Source: Allacma fusca (taxonomy: Eukaryota; Arthropoda; Collembola; Symphypleona; Sminthuridae). From it: 64,000 nt of DNA. The notes under the pieces were generated by a model. It made no database searches, was not told the origin of the DNA, and was given only the letters and a program-made list of their open reading frames with translations. The stretch lies in contig OX359246.1 of the NCBI GenBank assembly GCA_947179485.1, positions 58,383,632-58,447,631 of the forward strand, in the 5' to 3' direction. Of this stretch, positions 1 through 9,356 are shown piece after piece; the first letter of the stretch is position 1, and every line of letters starts with the position of its first letter. Position numbers and translations under genes: made by a program.

Positions 1-2115
1 GTATGCATGCATGTATATACACGTTTTAGGGTATCACTGTTACTAACTCCTGCTGTTACGACGCATTGGGGTGCTTCGCTTCTTACTGACTTTCAATTAT
101 CACGTAGTGCTGATCACACATGATTTTTATGAGCGAAGTGATATAATGGAATGATCTCGGTTCTGACCTTGTGGACACAAAGGCTTCCATGCTATTGAAC
201 TTAGCTGGAAACCAATTTAAGCAGCACAGCACAACTTCCTGACCACGTAGATATACAAACCACTTCAAATTTTTTCATGTTTCGAAATTTTAAAAAATTT
301 CAAAAGTGCTATTTACGCTTCAAATTTGATATGCACGTTTTCCTGTGAATGATCAAACAAAGACTTTGAATTTCCCAGTTTTCCAAAATTCCAGAAATTA
401 TGGGAAGCTTCTCAACACACGGAATCCTGGAGCGATCACGGTTTTGACCTTGTGAACACATAGGGTTAAGCTTAGCTGAAAATAATGTACGAATGAAAAA
501 AAGTAGGAAATTCGGAAACAAATTGGCAACATTGGGAAAATAGTACTAACTTTCCCCAAGCAGATTCAAATGGGAATCTTAAAGAACGATCCTACATTTA
601 ACGGTTGCTTATTCTGGACTCGGGAACTTAAAGGACGCAAATTACAATTGTTTTTACAATTCTACAACAGTTTAAAAGTATCACGGATATTTTCTGAGAA
701 TATATACATATATACATAATATGAATGGTTCAGGTTATAAAAGCCTCAAAATTTGGGTACTAATATATATAACAGGTATACAATAACAAGAAGTATAATG
801 ACACTGACTAGCGTCAAAATATATTTTGGAAAATGTTTTGTCCGGAATAAGCAATTTAGAATTTAGTAACTTTTAAATTTCTCAAAAAATCTAGACTGCA
901 TCGCATTTGGTATACTCTGTATAGAATTTTGACTCTAAATGTTAATCAAATTTTTGAAACAGTGCTTGCTAAACAGGGGGCATTAAATACTGCTGTGTAA
1001 TTGTATCTTCAAATTCCAAAAACCCAATAATTTTCGTCCCATATATGAATTGTTTACTATCAATAGAAATGTAGAAGTAGTGGTGTATTCTTATGTATGT
1101 AAGTATATTCATTAATAGTACCTTTACGTTGATTTACTTTGTTACTTGGTGAGGTGGCTTCAAGAGCATTTGTAGAACTGCGTTCATCCAAAAAAGTTCA
1201 TAGATTTGCCCACAGGGTTCTCAATTATTCCTGAAAATTTGAAAATTGCCTATTTCCCGATCTTGTCTCTTCACATAACTCTCATACTGGACTTTTCGTT
1301 CCATCTTCGCATTAAGCACCTCTTGTACTCAGTACCTCTTGTACCTTTGTATTCAGCAAAGTTTTATGACATTGCATCCTAAAAGAAAACAAAGTTGTTA
1401 TTTAGACTTTTATACCGGTCAAAATTAATATTCATTTTAAAGAAATTGCAGTGTCAAGTATTCTTACCGGTTTTATTATGTACAACCAGACATGTGTAAC
1501 CTCGTGTAGTATTCCCATAAGCGACGTCCCGGGATGACCCTGTGACGTCACAACAGTGTCCCCTCAGGCTATATTTCTAAAATACTTGTTTATTACTTGT
1601 TTAAGGCAAACCCGACGACGCAAATGTGTTCCATATAATACCAGGAGCTTAAATTAATTTTTAGGGCCCATTCGGGTAACAGGATACCAGGCCTAAGTTA
1701 GCATGGTTAAAGGATGATTACTGCCGTTTGCGTTGGCCAATTAGAACCAAACAAAATGCAAATCTACTTAAGAATTATAGTATGTGGCTTTACTGATAAC
1801 ACAAATATCCGGCGCGTACTGTAACCGGGGGTAACTTGGGATGATCAATGAACCGCCGGAAATATTTTCCCCTAGTCAACATTATCCCTTATATACATAC
1901 ATTCTCTTATGTATTCTGTAAACGGGAAATGAGGATATTTTAATCCAAACTCTAAAAGACCAGTGATTTTCTTCGTGCATGTATTAATCATATAATAAAA
2001 TTAATATTTGAGTGGGATTACAACAATTAAGATAGGAACCTTATGGATAGAAAAAGATATTTTAAAGAACCAAACTTGCGATCAAACACATTTGATATTT
2101 CATATTTTGTAGTTA
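1..2115. other. Non-coding stretch, no gene recognised
   Basis: AT-rich sequence with stop codons in all frames at short spacing; the only open frames are about 60-70 codons and resemble nothing I know. It holds a diverged direct repeat (148-222 and 421-487, listed separately) and a 10-bp palindrome GTGACGTCAC at 1542-1551 that contains the CRE/ATF octamer TGACGTCA. No nearby transcription unit makes that octamer meaningful, so I attach no function to it. Confidence 0.6.
148..487. repeat. Diverged direct repeat, two copies about 275 bp apart
   Basis: The stretch 148-222 and the stretch 421-487 share a recognisable core: GATC, then CGGTT, TGACCTTGTG, ACACA and AGG in the same order and spacing, followed by a shared TTAGCTG. 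The copies differ at many positions, so this is an old tandem duplication or two fragments of one dispersed repeat. The similarity also shows when both are translated on the minus strand, but neither is a convincing gene. Confidence 0.45.
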
Positions 2116-2123
2116 CTTCTAAT
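2116..2123. repeat. Target-site duplication, left copy (CTTCTAAT)
   Basis: The octamer CTTCTAAT lies directly outside the left terminal inverted repeat and recurs exactly at 8061-8068, directly outside the right one. An 8-bp duplication is typical of hAT and P superfamily DNA transposons. Confidence 0.8.
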
Positions 2124-2135
2124 CATACTTGCAGT
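2124..2135 (+). repeat. Left terminal inverted repeat, 12 bp
   Basis: CATACTTGCAGT, perfectly inverted at 8049-8060. Beyond 12 bp the two ends diverge, although both enter GTTCA-rich DNA. Confidence 0.75.
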
Positions 2136-2144
2136 TTTGGTCCA

Positions 2145-2375
2145 AAGTTCAAATTCAGTTCCATTCACATCCCCCAAATTTTTCGTGCCGTTCAGTTAAG
2201 TTCAGTTCCCCTTGTCCAAATCCTGCCGTAGTTCAGTTCAATTCACTGCGTACTTTCCAGTCGTTACGTTCAGTTCAGTTCACCCTTGCAGTATTGTTTC
2301 AAAGTTCAATTCAATTCATTATATACTTTTTGGTCGTTCAGTTCAGTTCGCTTTATCTGTCATTGAGAGCTAATT
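2145..2375. repeat. GTTCA-rich subterminal repeat, left arm
   Basis: Many copies of GTTCA and close variants, often as GTTCAGTTCAGTTCA, in irregular spacing. The same motif family occurs in the right arm of the element (about 7850-8045), there in both orientations. This identifies it as part of the transposon rather than a chance microsatellite. Confidence 0.65.
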
Positions 2376-2439
2376 AGTTCAAGTCATTTTTGGTATATTT
2401 TAGTGGCATTTAGTTATATTTTATAGCTGACTTTGAACT

Positions 2440-2458
2440 TTGACTAAAGCACAATTTT
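2440..2458. repeat. Probable target-site duplication of the retrotransposon, left copy
   Basis: TTGACTAAAGCACAATTTT here and TTGACTAAATCACGATTTT at 7420-7438 agree at 17 of 19 positions. They bracket the element from just upstream of its 5' untranslated region to just after the ATT-repeat tail. The two mismatches are a concern given the intact reading frames. Confidence 0.55.
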
Positions 2459-2479
2459 GAATTTTTTTGCCAACACTTT

Positions 2480-2498
2480 TTCGTGTCACTGACACGAA
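2480..2498. repeat. 19-bp palindrome in the retrotransposon leader
   Basis: TTCGTGTCA and TGACACGAA flank a single C: a perfect 9-bp inverted repeat about 20 bp from the proposed 5' end of the retrotransposon. It could form a small RNA hairpin at the start of the transcript or be a protein-binding site; neither is shown. Confidence 0.4.
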
Positions 2499-2968
2499 TC
2501 CACAATCTTTCTTATGATATAAAATTCAGCTCTGCCTGACCAATTTTTCCTGGTGGATCACAACACTTTACACAGAGCAAGATACACACGTCCGCTCGCA
2601 CGGCTGTCTCTAGTCTACTATGAAAACAATTGTACGAAATAATTATAAGCAAGTGACTTGTAATCTGGATAAAGTTAGTCCCTGCGATAAGCAACCGATA
2701 AGCCAAAAATATCCTCCAGTGCCCTGAACTTACTCACAGCATTTACTTGGAAAGGCAGAGTAATACTATGAAAGTGCAGCTTGAAAGCCATTTTCCCTCA
2801 TATAGGCAAAAGCAGTAGCCCAGCAGCTTAATTTACATGCACCGCTATCAACGCATTGCATAGCCTAAAGCTGCCTGGGCAGCAGTACACAGATAAGTAC
2901 ACTCCATAATAATATAAGAGCCTACAACTGGATGTTGCACAATAACATATAGAGATAAAGCTAACAGA

Positions 2969-3796
2969 ATGGCTTTTGTAGGACACTCACCTAACAAGAC
3001 GATGGAGAGACAGCTGAACCAAACAGGGACCTTAAACCTCACCCTTGACAGGCATAACTACACTCAAATGGGACACACAATGGCAACTACAAGCAATGGT
3101 CAGCATGGACGGGGAATAAAACGAACAAGCAACAGAGCCGGATTTCAAGACATCTCATACAGCAGAATTAGCCGAGAACAACCAAGAATCGCGGTAAACA
3201 GACCAGCATACCAGATGGAGCTCGGACAGACTATTGATGTTGAAACCGCAGATGAGAAAGCACTCTTACGCCATATAGTCAACCAGAATCAGGTCACACA
3301 AAGAAATATGAACTCTTTTATGCAAGGTTTAAATGAACTCCATGAAACATGCATCCAATTGCAAGAGGAAAACAATGTATTAAGACATGAAAATAATGTG
3401 CTAACGGCTGAGATCAGGAGCAAAAATTTGATTATAATCGGGATTGATGAATCAGACACTGAAAATTCTGAAAATCTTAAGAAGAAAGTCGTCCAGTTTT
3501 TCACGGAAGCATTGGAAGTACCTAACATTGACGTAGATGTCGTTAGACGATTAGGGAAAAAATCAGGAGACTGGAACAGGAAAATACAAGTACAATTTAT
3601 CAGACGATCGGAAAGAGATCTCTTCTACTCAAAGAAGAAGATACTTCGCACAAAGAACATGAAAATATTCATCGACAGGGACATCCCAAAAAAATGGCAG
3701 GAAGAAGCAAAAGCCAACCGCAGCAAGAAACAAGCGCGCTTCAACATGGACGCCTACCAAGCAGATCATCTGGATGAAACATCCCAACCCTTCTGA
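2969..3796 (+). CDS. Retrotransposon ORF1 protein (coiled coil plus RRM-like, L1-ORF1p-like)
   Basis: This 275-aa basic protein is the RNA-binding chaperone of the retrotransposon, expected to coat its own RNA and assist target-primed reverse transcription. Residues 1-85 are polar and low in structure. A heptad-like segment rich in Q, E, N and L spans roughly residues 100-152 (motifs LQEENNVL and RHENNVLTAEI). An RRM-like fold follows from about 153 (KNLIIIGI) through VVRRLGK and IQVQFI to about 225. A basic C-terminal part includes KIFIDRDIPKKWQEEAK. The coiled-coil, RRM-like, C-terminal order matches L1-type ORF1 proteins; no zinc knuckle is present. The ATG at 2969 is the first plausible start, about 510 bp into the element. 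The TGA at 3794-3796 is followed directly, in the same frame, by ORF2. Confidence 0.85.
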   Translation: MAFVGHSPNKTMERQLNQTGTLNLTLDRHNYTQMGHTMATTSNGQHGRGIKRTSNRAGFQDISYSRISREQPRIAVNRPAYQMELGQTIDVETADEKALLRHIVNQNQVTQRNMNSFMQGLNELHETCIQLQEENNVLRHENNVLTAEIRSKNLIIIGIDESDTENSENLKKKVVQFFTEALEVPNIDVDVVRRLGKKSGDWNRKIQVQFIRRSERDLFYSKKKILRTKNMKIFIDRDIPKKWQEEAKANRSKKQARFNMDAYQADHLDETSQPF

Positions 3797-6700
3797 GAAA
3801 TCGGCCAGCCCACGCAACCAAACACTAATTTTGAACATGTAAATAGTATAATTTGTTGGAACTGTAGAGGTCTAAGGAAAAACATTACAGAGAAAGTTAA
3901 TGAAATCTTAAAAAACTGTGACGATGTTGTCTGCTTTGTGGAAACATGGGTTAGTGAAGAGGAAAAGGCGAAAGAGGTCGTGAGTAAACTTAATGGTATG
4001 TACGAAACATACGTCATTAAAGGCAGGGAAACCAAAGGAAGAACTAGTGGAGGTATTATTGTCGGATGGAAGAGAAATCTAGACACTTTAATGGTGAATA
4101 GCTGTAGCTTTTCTTGCACTCTAAAAGGTAAATCTAACACAGGACACTTTGTTGTTATTTTTGGCTACATACCGCCAAAATCAGAATATGACAATGAGAT
4201 TGAAATACTTCTTAACAATTTTATTAGCTATAAGAATCAGCAGGTAATTTTAATTGGAGATTTAAACGCCAGAGTTGGTTTGTACAATGAAAACTCGAAC
4301 TGTAAATATTTATGGAGGGAAAGAAAAAGCAAAGACAAGTATGTAAATAAGCGAGGTAAAATTCTCTGTAACAAACTATCGGAAAATAACCTGGTAGTGG
4401 CAAACGATAGGACAGTCTCAGACCCCATGGGGGAATATACCTTTATCAATAAAAATGGTGCCTCTGTAATAGATCTTTGTATTACAAAGCATTCAGCTTT
4501 GGACACTATTGACATGAAGGTTCTATGCAGTGAAATCTCAGACCACATGCCTATCAGGGTGGTTTTTAATAAGCAAATAAAGAACAAATGGGCACAAGAG
4601 TCGGACTGTGTAAAAATACGTTGGAAAACAGAAAACAGTGTTTTATTTCGAAATAATCTAAAGAATCTGCTTGCGGGTACTGACGAAAAAGGCTGCAAAA
4701 TTGAGACAATAAATGAATGTATTTGGAAGGCTGCACAAACGGCAGAAATGACCTGCAAGGGAAAGCACAACATAAATATGGGAGGAGCCAAATGGTTTGA
4801 TAGCGAATGTCATAGAAGTAAATACGAAGTAAATAAAGCATTAAGAGCAATACGAAACTCCAAGGGAAAAGCAAATGATGTGCAGTTCAGATCAAAGCTA
4901 GATACCTATGTACGCTTAAAACAAGCCCATTCGGAAATATGTCAACGTAAGATCAAAGAACACTACGAACGAATTCAACATGACATTACCACTAGTAAAA
5001 ACTCCTCCGAATTTTGGAAGGCCATTGATAACTTCAGACCAAGCAAGCATAAGATATCAATGAACTCTATTAAAGCAACAGATTGGGAACGACACTTTAA
5101 GTCAATTTTCGAAAAAACCGAAGGGGATAATTTAAATTATAGCAGTGCCCACTCCAGTCCCGTCCATATACTTGATAGAGAAATCAACGGGGTAGAACTT
5201 AAAAATGTGATTAAAACACTGGCTAACAGAAAGGCAGTAGGTACAGACGGGATCCCCAATGAAGCGTTTAAAGTGATGGATGATTTCAGTATTCAAAAGC
5301 TTGCACAGGCGATGAATAAAGTAATGCAGCAAGGAATTCCAGAGTATTGGGGAGAAATTGTAACGGTTCCCATTCATAAAAAAGACGATGTCAACAACTG
5401 TAAAAACTATCGACCCATTAGCCTGTTAAACACAATAACAAAACTTTTTAGAAGTGTAGTATCAAGCAGAATCAATATATTCTGTGAAACCAACAACCTT
5501 CTGTCCGAAAATCAAGCAGCGTACAGAAAAGGAAGAAGTTGTGCGGAACACGTGTTTACCATGTTCTGTGTCATTTCAAAAAGATTATCAACACAAGGGA
5601 ATAGGCTCTACGCTCTTTTTGTAGATCTTTCGCAGGCGTTTGACTCTATTAATCACAATAAACTATGGCGAAGACTTGAAAACATAGGTATTAGCGAAAA
5701 TTGTTTAAAGAGAATAAAAGAACTCTACTCAATGGCTAAAACAAAAATAAGAACTCAAGAAGGCTTCACTGAATACATTCGAATTCTAACTGGAGTATTG
5801 CAGGGTGAAACGCTGTCCCCGACCCTATTTAATATCTACATTGACGAAATAGTTGGAATATTAAAACAAAGCAAAGTCACCGGAATAAAACTCTTAACTA
5901 CTGAAATACTTATACTCTTATACGCAGACGACATGATCCTCATGGCTACAACAGTAGGTGAGCTGCAAAAACAAATTGGTCTACTTCGAGAATTCTTCCA
6001 AGCAAATCACCTGAAAGTTAATCTGGGGGAAACCAAAATTATGATCTTTAGAAGAGGCCATCAAATCAGAAAAAATGAAAGATTCTTTTGGGGAGACGAG
6101 ATGTTAAGCCTAGTGAATCACTACACATATCTTGGAGTACCCTTTAATTACAATGGAAAGTTCTCACTAGCGAAGGATCAATTTCTAGGGAGGGCTAAAG
6201 CGGCGCAAACCCACTTATTCCAACTTATATATAAAAGTCGCATCTCTAATATAAAAACATGTACTAAACTCTTCAACTCTTTAGTCAACTCAGTACTTCT
6301 ATACTGTGCACCTATATGGGCACTGGAATACCTGGATGAGTTAGAAAGTTTCCAAACCAGATTCCTCCGAAAACTATGCAATGTGAGCAACCTCACTCCT
6401 GGTTATATCCTTCGACTCGAAACAGACACTGTGAACATAAAATCCTCTCTCTTCAGAGGAACCTTACAATTCATATGGAAATTACTAACAAAACCTGATA
6501 CAAACTTGAGCTCTATTGGTTTCCGCGAACAGCGAAGCAACGTTGCAAGAGTTGACTACAATTGGTGGAAAAGAATTGAAAGCATCTTTAGGAAAGCGGG
6601 GATGGAGCAAGATTTTGACCAAATCAACAGGGATTTTTTGAGAGTGAACTACTGCAAAATACTCGCGAAGTATAACCAATGGCTTATAAACGAAGATGTG

Positions 6701-7159
6701 AAACAGATGGTAGAAGGAAGAACGATTAAGCATTTCCGTGAAATAAAAGAAAAAATCGGACTGAGCAATTTCTACAATTTAGGTCTTAGCTGGAATGAAA
6801 CCAAGTTGATACAAAACTTAAGAACAGGTATTCCCTATGTTTGTATAAAGGGTGAGAGTGCATCTCTAAACGGAATGAACAAAAAATGGAGAGCGGATGG
6901 CAAATCGAGTAAATGTGAACTCTGCAATCTCGACGATGATGAGGACCTCTACCATGTAATGTTTAAGTGCCCACACTACAACTCCCCGAGAAGGAGCTTA
7001 CTCAGTGGTTTTGTAAATGAAAACATCAATAGAGACAATTACCTCCAGGCAGTTTTCAAACGGGAAATTAATTTAAGTCTGTGCCACAATATTTATAACT
7101 TCTGGTGCACCGCGGTTAAAATTAGGAAATACTTTTTAATGCTAATGGAAGATGGCTAA
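3797..7159 (+). CDS. Retrotransposon ORF2: APE endonuclease, reverse transcriptase
   Basis: This frame of 1120 codons encodes the enzyme that nicks the target DNA and copies the element RNA into the nick. Numbering from the codon after the ORF1 stop, the APE-type endonuclease runs from WNCRG (21-25) through ETW, GDLNAR (154-159, nt 4256-4273) to SDH (248-250). The reverse transcriptase follows: GTDGIP (from 482), NYRPISLL, the FVDLSQAFDS block with its first catalytic aspartate at 610, LQGETLSP, and YADD at 709-712 (nt 5921-5932) with the other two aspartates. A C-terminal zinc motif CX2CX9HX4C occupies 1040-1058 (nt 6914-6970). No RNase H domain is seen. All key residues are present and there is no internal stop or frameshift. 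The first in-frame ATG (3998) lies after WNCRG and ETW, so a start there would remove essential endonuclease residues. Expression therefore probably depends on readthrough of the TGA at 3794 or on restarting at a non-AUG codon. Confidence 0.9.
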   Translation, partial: EIGQPTQPNTNFEHVNSIICWNCRGLRKNITEKVNEILKNCDDVVCFVETWVSEEEKAKEVVSKLNGMYETYVIKGRETKGRTSGGIIVGWKRNLDTLMVNSCSFSCTLKGKSNTGHFVVIFGYIPPKSEYDNEIEILLNNFISYKNQQVILIGDLNARVGLYNENSNCKYLWRERKSKDKYVNKRGKILCNKLSENNLVVANDRTVSDPMGEYTFINKNGASVIDLCITKHSALDTIDMKVLCSEISDHMPIRVVFNKQIKNKWAQESDCVKIRWKTENSVLFRNNLKNLLAGTDEKGCKIETINECIWKAAQTAEMTCKGKHNINMGGAKWFDSECHRSKYEVNKALRAIRNSKGKANDVQFRSKLDTYVRLKQAHSEICQRKIKEHYERIQHDITTSKNSSEFWKAIDNFRPSKHKISMNSIKATDWERHFKSIFEKTEGDNLNYSSAHSSPVHILDREINGVELKNVIKTLANRKAVGTDGIPNEAFKVMDDFSIQKLAQAMNKVMQQGIPEYWGEIVTVPIHKKDDVNNCKNYRPISLLNTITKLFRSVVSSRINIFCETNNLLSENQAAYRKGRSCAEHVFTMFCVISKRLSTQGNRLYALFVDLSQAFDSINHNKLWRRLENIGISENCLKRIKELYSMAKTKIRTQEGFTEYIRILTGVLQGETLSPTLFNIYIDEIVGILKQSKVTGIKLLTTEILILLYADDMILMATTVGELQKQIGLLREFFQANHLKVNLGETKIMIFRRGHQIRKNERFFWGDEMLSLVNHYTYLGVPFNYNGKFSLAKDQFLGRAKAAQTHLFQLIYKSRISNIKTCTKLFNSLVNSVLLYCAPIWALEYLDELESFQTRFLRKLCNVSNLTPGYILRLETDTVNIKSSLFRGTLQFIWKLLTKPDTNLSSIGFREQRSNVARVDYNWWKRIESIFRKAGMEQDFDQINRDFLRVNYCKILAKYNQWLINEDVKQMVEGRTIKHFREIKEKIGLSNFYNLGLSWNETKLIQNLRTGIPYVCIKGESASLNGMNKKWRADGKSSKCELCNLDDDEDLYHVMFKCPHYNSPRRSLLSGFVNENINRDNYLQAVFKREINLSLCHNIYNFWCTAVKIRKYFLMLMEDG

Positions 7160-7403
7160 GGACAAGCTTATCTCAGGTTTCTTCCATTACATATAATTTG
7201 ATCCAGAGAACGAATTAGGTTAAGCAATTTTATCACAATACACTTTTAAAATTTTGAATGGTGTAATAAGCTAACTTTTCTTTTAATTTTATCACAAATA
7301 ATTGGAGCAATTTCTCTTTTCTCTCCAAGCAAACAAGGCAATTTATCTGGAAATGTTCAATATGGTTGTAAGGGCTCTGGCCAAATATCGACCTGAATAA
7401 ACT
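7160..7403 (+). other. Retrotransposon 3' untranslated region
   Basis: Non-coding stretch between the ORF2 TAA and the ATT tail. In most LINEs this region carries the structure recognised by the reverse transcriptase. An AATAAA hexamer lies close to the tail (around 7396). Confidence 0.6.
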
Positions 7404-7421
7404 ATTATTATTATTATTATT
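7404..7421 (+). repeat. ATT microsatellite tail of the retrotransposon
   Basis: Six ATT units end the element, immediately before the right copy of the candidate target-site duplication. Short microsatellite tails instead of poly(A) are known for several LINE clades. Confidence 0.75.
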
Positions 7422-7438
7422 GACTAAATCACGATTTT
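7420..7438. repeat. Probable target-site duplication of the retrotransposon, right copy
   Basis: TTGACTAAATCACGATTTT, matching 2440-2458 at 17 of 19 positions. Confidence 0.55.
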
Positions 7439-7849
7439 TCACTAAATGACTGATTAGATAACTATATACTTTCAAATCTCCGATGTTTTGAAAGTGGTAT
7501 TGACTTTGAGCTTCCTGGTAAACGATCAATCCAAGAAAACCAAGCTATTCCAATGTAATAAATCATATAAATATGCTGACAATTATTGTGCGTTTTATTG
7601 CATACAACATTTCGTCCAAAATGTGCCAAATATGCGTTATTAAATGTAAGATACAGGCTTTCTTGTAAATAACTATTTCTTTGATTTGTAATTTAATGTC
7701 ATTGAAATGAATAGTCAAAACCCAGCGTGCTAGTTTTTGAGATTACAACTATAAAATATATGGTCATACAATTTAGTGATAGATCATATTCGTGTTGGGT
7801 TCACGAATATAAAAGTTCATACCTTCAAAGTTCATATATTCAAACCTGG

Positions 7850-8045
7850 ATTCTTAAGTTCAATTCAGTTCAGTTTATGGTACTTGAACGTAGGATGAAC
7901 GTTCGTTCACATTCATAATATGTTCTGCTGAGTTCAATTCAAATTCACTCAATCAAAATTTTTCATTTAGCTAGTTCGTTCAAGTTCATTCAAAAACAAC
8001 GAAAACATGGGTTAGTTCAGTTCAGTTCACCACGTTATGAACTGA
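7850..8045. repeat. GTTCA-rich subterminal repeat, right arm
   Basis: Scattered GTTCA and TGAAC pentamers, including GTTCAGTTCAGTTCA near 8015-8030, end just before the right terminal inverted repeat. This is the counterpart of the left arm at 2145-2375. Confidence 0.65.
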
Positions 8046-8048
8046 ACG

Positions 8049-8060
8049 ACTGCAAGTATG
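8049..8060 (-). repeat. Right terminal inverted repeat, 12 bp
   Basis: ACTGCAAGTATG, the exact reverse complement of 2124-2135. Confidence 0.75.
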
Positions 8061-8068
8061 CTTCTAAT
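8061..8068. repeat. Target-site duplication, right copy (CTTCTAAT)
   Basis: Exact match to 2116-2123. Confidence 0.8.
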
Positions 8069-9356
8069 AATCAACATCATTGGCAATTATGCAGAAAATT
8101 CTTGCTGAAAAAATCATGGTAATATATAGCTTACAATAAATTACGCTGATGAAGACAATATTATTTTATTAATACAATTAATGGACTTAATGTTTCCATG
8201 GAAGACATTAAGTTCTTCTACATTTGATGTTAAATGTGTTTTCAGCCATAAAAATATCTAACGCTTAATCACTCTAATAATTTAATTTCACAATACCAAT
8301 TAATTTTTAATTTCACATTATTATTTAAAATAAAATTGTTGCGATTTATCCACAATATAAACATAGACGGAATGTTTTTAACAATGGAATTAGTTCAAGT
8401 TCATATTACTCATGACAACTGAACTGTTCTATACTCTTTGCAAACATTTGTAATTAGAAATTTTATATTTTATAATTTTTGTAACCTACTAGCACCACCA
8501 ATTTTCCTGGGCTTTTAAATTAGCTACTTCAAATTAAATACAAGATAATACAGTATTACGTAACTGCTCACTCACATTATGAGCCCTTATAACGGCAACG
8601 CATATACATACATATATACAAAGCTCAATATTCCACCAACGACAGCCAATTTTATTGGGATATTCCTGTTAATTCCAGACTTTTGAATATGGCGGAAATG
8701 TTGAAGAGAAACTCCAGAGAAAACTATTTCCTTACATGAGAAATCAAAGGGAAAGATTTATGTTCTTGTACATTCGCTCCTACTACATTTTAAACAACCT
8801 ACTATACAGATGTGTAAACCATTTCAGGGATCGGTACCGGTAATTGAAGCCTATTGGCAGTTCAAAAACCAGTTTCTAATAAGTACTTATATGTAAGTAA
8901 TTACTGAAAGCACGAAAAGAAATGTACTCATCATGTTAAACAGCCCCTGGTATATCTTAAGCCCTCACAGAGTATTGTGTCACAATTTATTTCCCATGAA
9001 AACAGCTTGTCAATACTTATTTGTGCGCATATAGAATGGGGCACCGGACTCCTTAGATTTGAACACACATGTTCCTGCCAGCTGACCTGGAGGCTCTGAA
9101 TGTTTTCGCCGGTAGAGTCAATGAGGTAATAGCAATTTTTTTTAGCATTTTTCATCTCCTTAGAAATACCGACGTACTCTTGTAGTTGAAATTGTAATTG
9201 AAATTGAGAAAAGTTAAACATTTGTCAAAAGCTCAAAAGCTGGCCTTGCGGACCTATAGTGATGAAAAGGATCTGCTTTACGAACGACGAGTCATTTACG
9301 TATTATCACAAATATTAACTTCCTGATTCATGCCTAAAAATTAAATTTTTGATTTA
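8069..9356. other. Non-coding stretch, no gene recognised
   Basis: AT-rich DNA between the nested transposons and the minus-strand gene. It contains an imperfect palindrome at 8186-8212 centred on CCATGG and a 96-codon open frame at 8931-9221 on the minus strand that I could not support as a gene. The 3' end of the minus-strand gene should lie near 9200-9356, but no AATAAA is evident close to the stop codon. Confidence 0.5.

Larger units (their letters stand above)
2459..7421 (+). mobile_element. Near-complete APE-type non-LTR retrotransposon (LINE)
   Basis: The element has a 5' untranslated leader of about 510 bp, ORF1 (2969-3796), ORF2 (frame open 3797-7159), a 3' untranslated region of about 240 bp and a short ATT microsatellite tail (about 7404-7421), flanked by a candidate 19-bp duplication. 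Both ORFs are free of frameshifts and stops, so the copy looks young or still capable of activity. The ORF1 type (coiled coil then RRM-like domain, no CCHC knuckle), an APE endonuclease without RNase H, and the ATT tail do not let me fix the clade; L1-, CR1/L2- and I-type groups remain possible. It sits inside a DNA transposon, so it is the later insertion. Confidence 0.9.
2124..8060. mobile_element. Non-autonomous DNA transposon, hAT- or P-like, split by a retrotransposon
   Basis: The left end CATACTTGCAGT (2124-2135) is the exact reverse complement of the right end ACTGCAAGTATG (8049-8060), and a perfect 8-bp duplication flanks them. Inside both ends the DNA is packed with GTTCA pentamers and variants (about 2145-2370 and 7850-8045), the kind of subterminal repetition that transposases often bind. 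After removing the inner retrotransposon the element is only about 960 bp, and the remaining DNA has no transposase-like open frame, so it must have been mobilised in trans. The 8-bp duplication fits hAT or P; the terminal sequence does not closely match the usual hAT start, so the superfamily is left open. Confidence 0.75.

Noticed and set aside
1542..1551. CRE/ATF site GTGACGTCAC as a promoter element
   Set aside because: The motif is perfect, but no transcription unit begins nearby.
3766..4874. Minus-strand frames of 100-184 codons opposite ORF2
   Set aside because: They are shadows of the well-supported retrotransposon ORF2 and have no features of their own.
3938..7159. Start of ORF2 at 3938
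   Set aside because: The codon there is GTG, in the middle of a conserved endonuclease segment; the frame is open back to the ORF1 stop at 3796.
8931..9221. 96-codon minus-strand frame just downstream of the CARD-like gene, with five cysteines
   Set aside because: No recognisable domain or splice link to the upstream gene; length is within what chance gives in this DNA. It remains a weak candidate for a small secreted or downstream exon.
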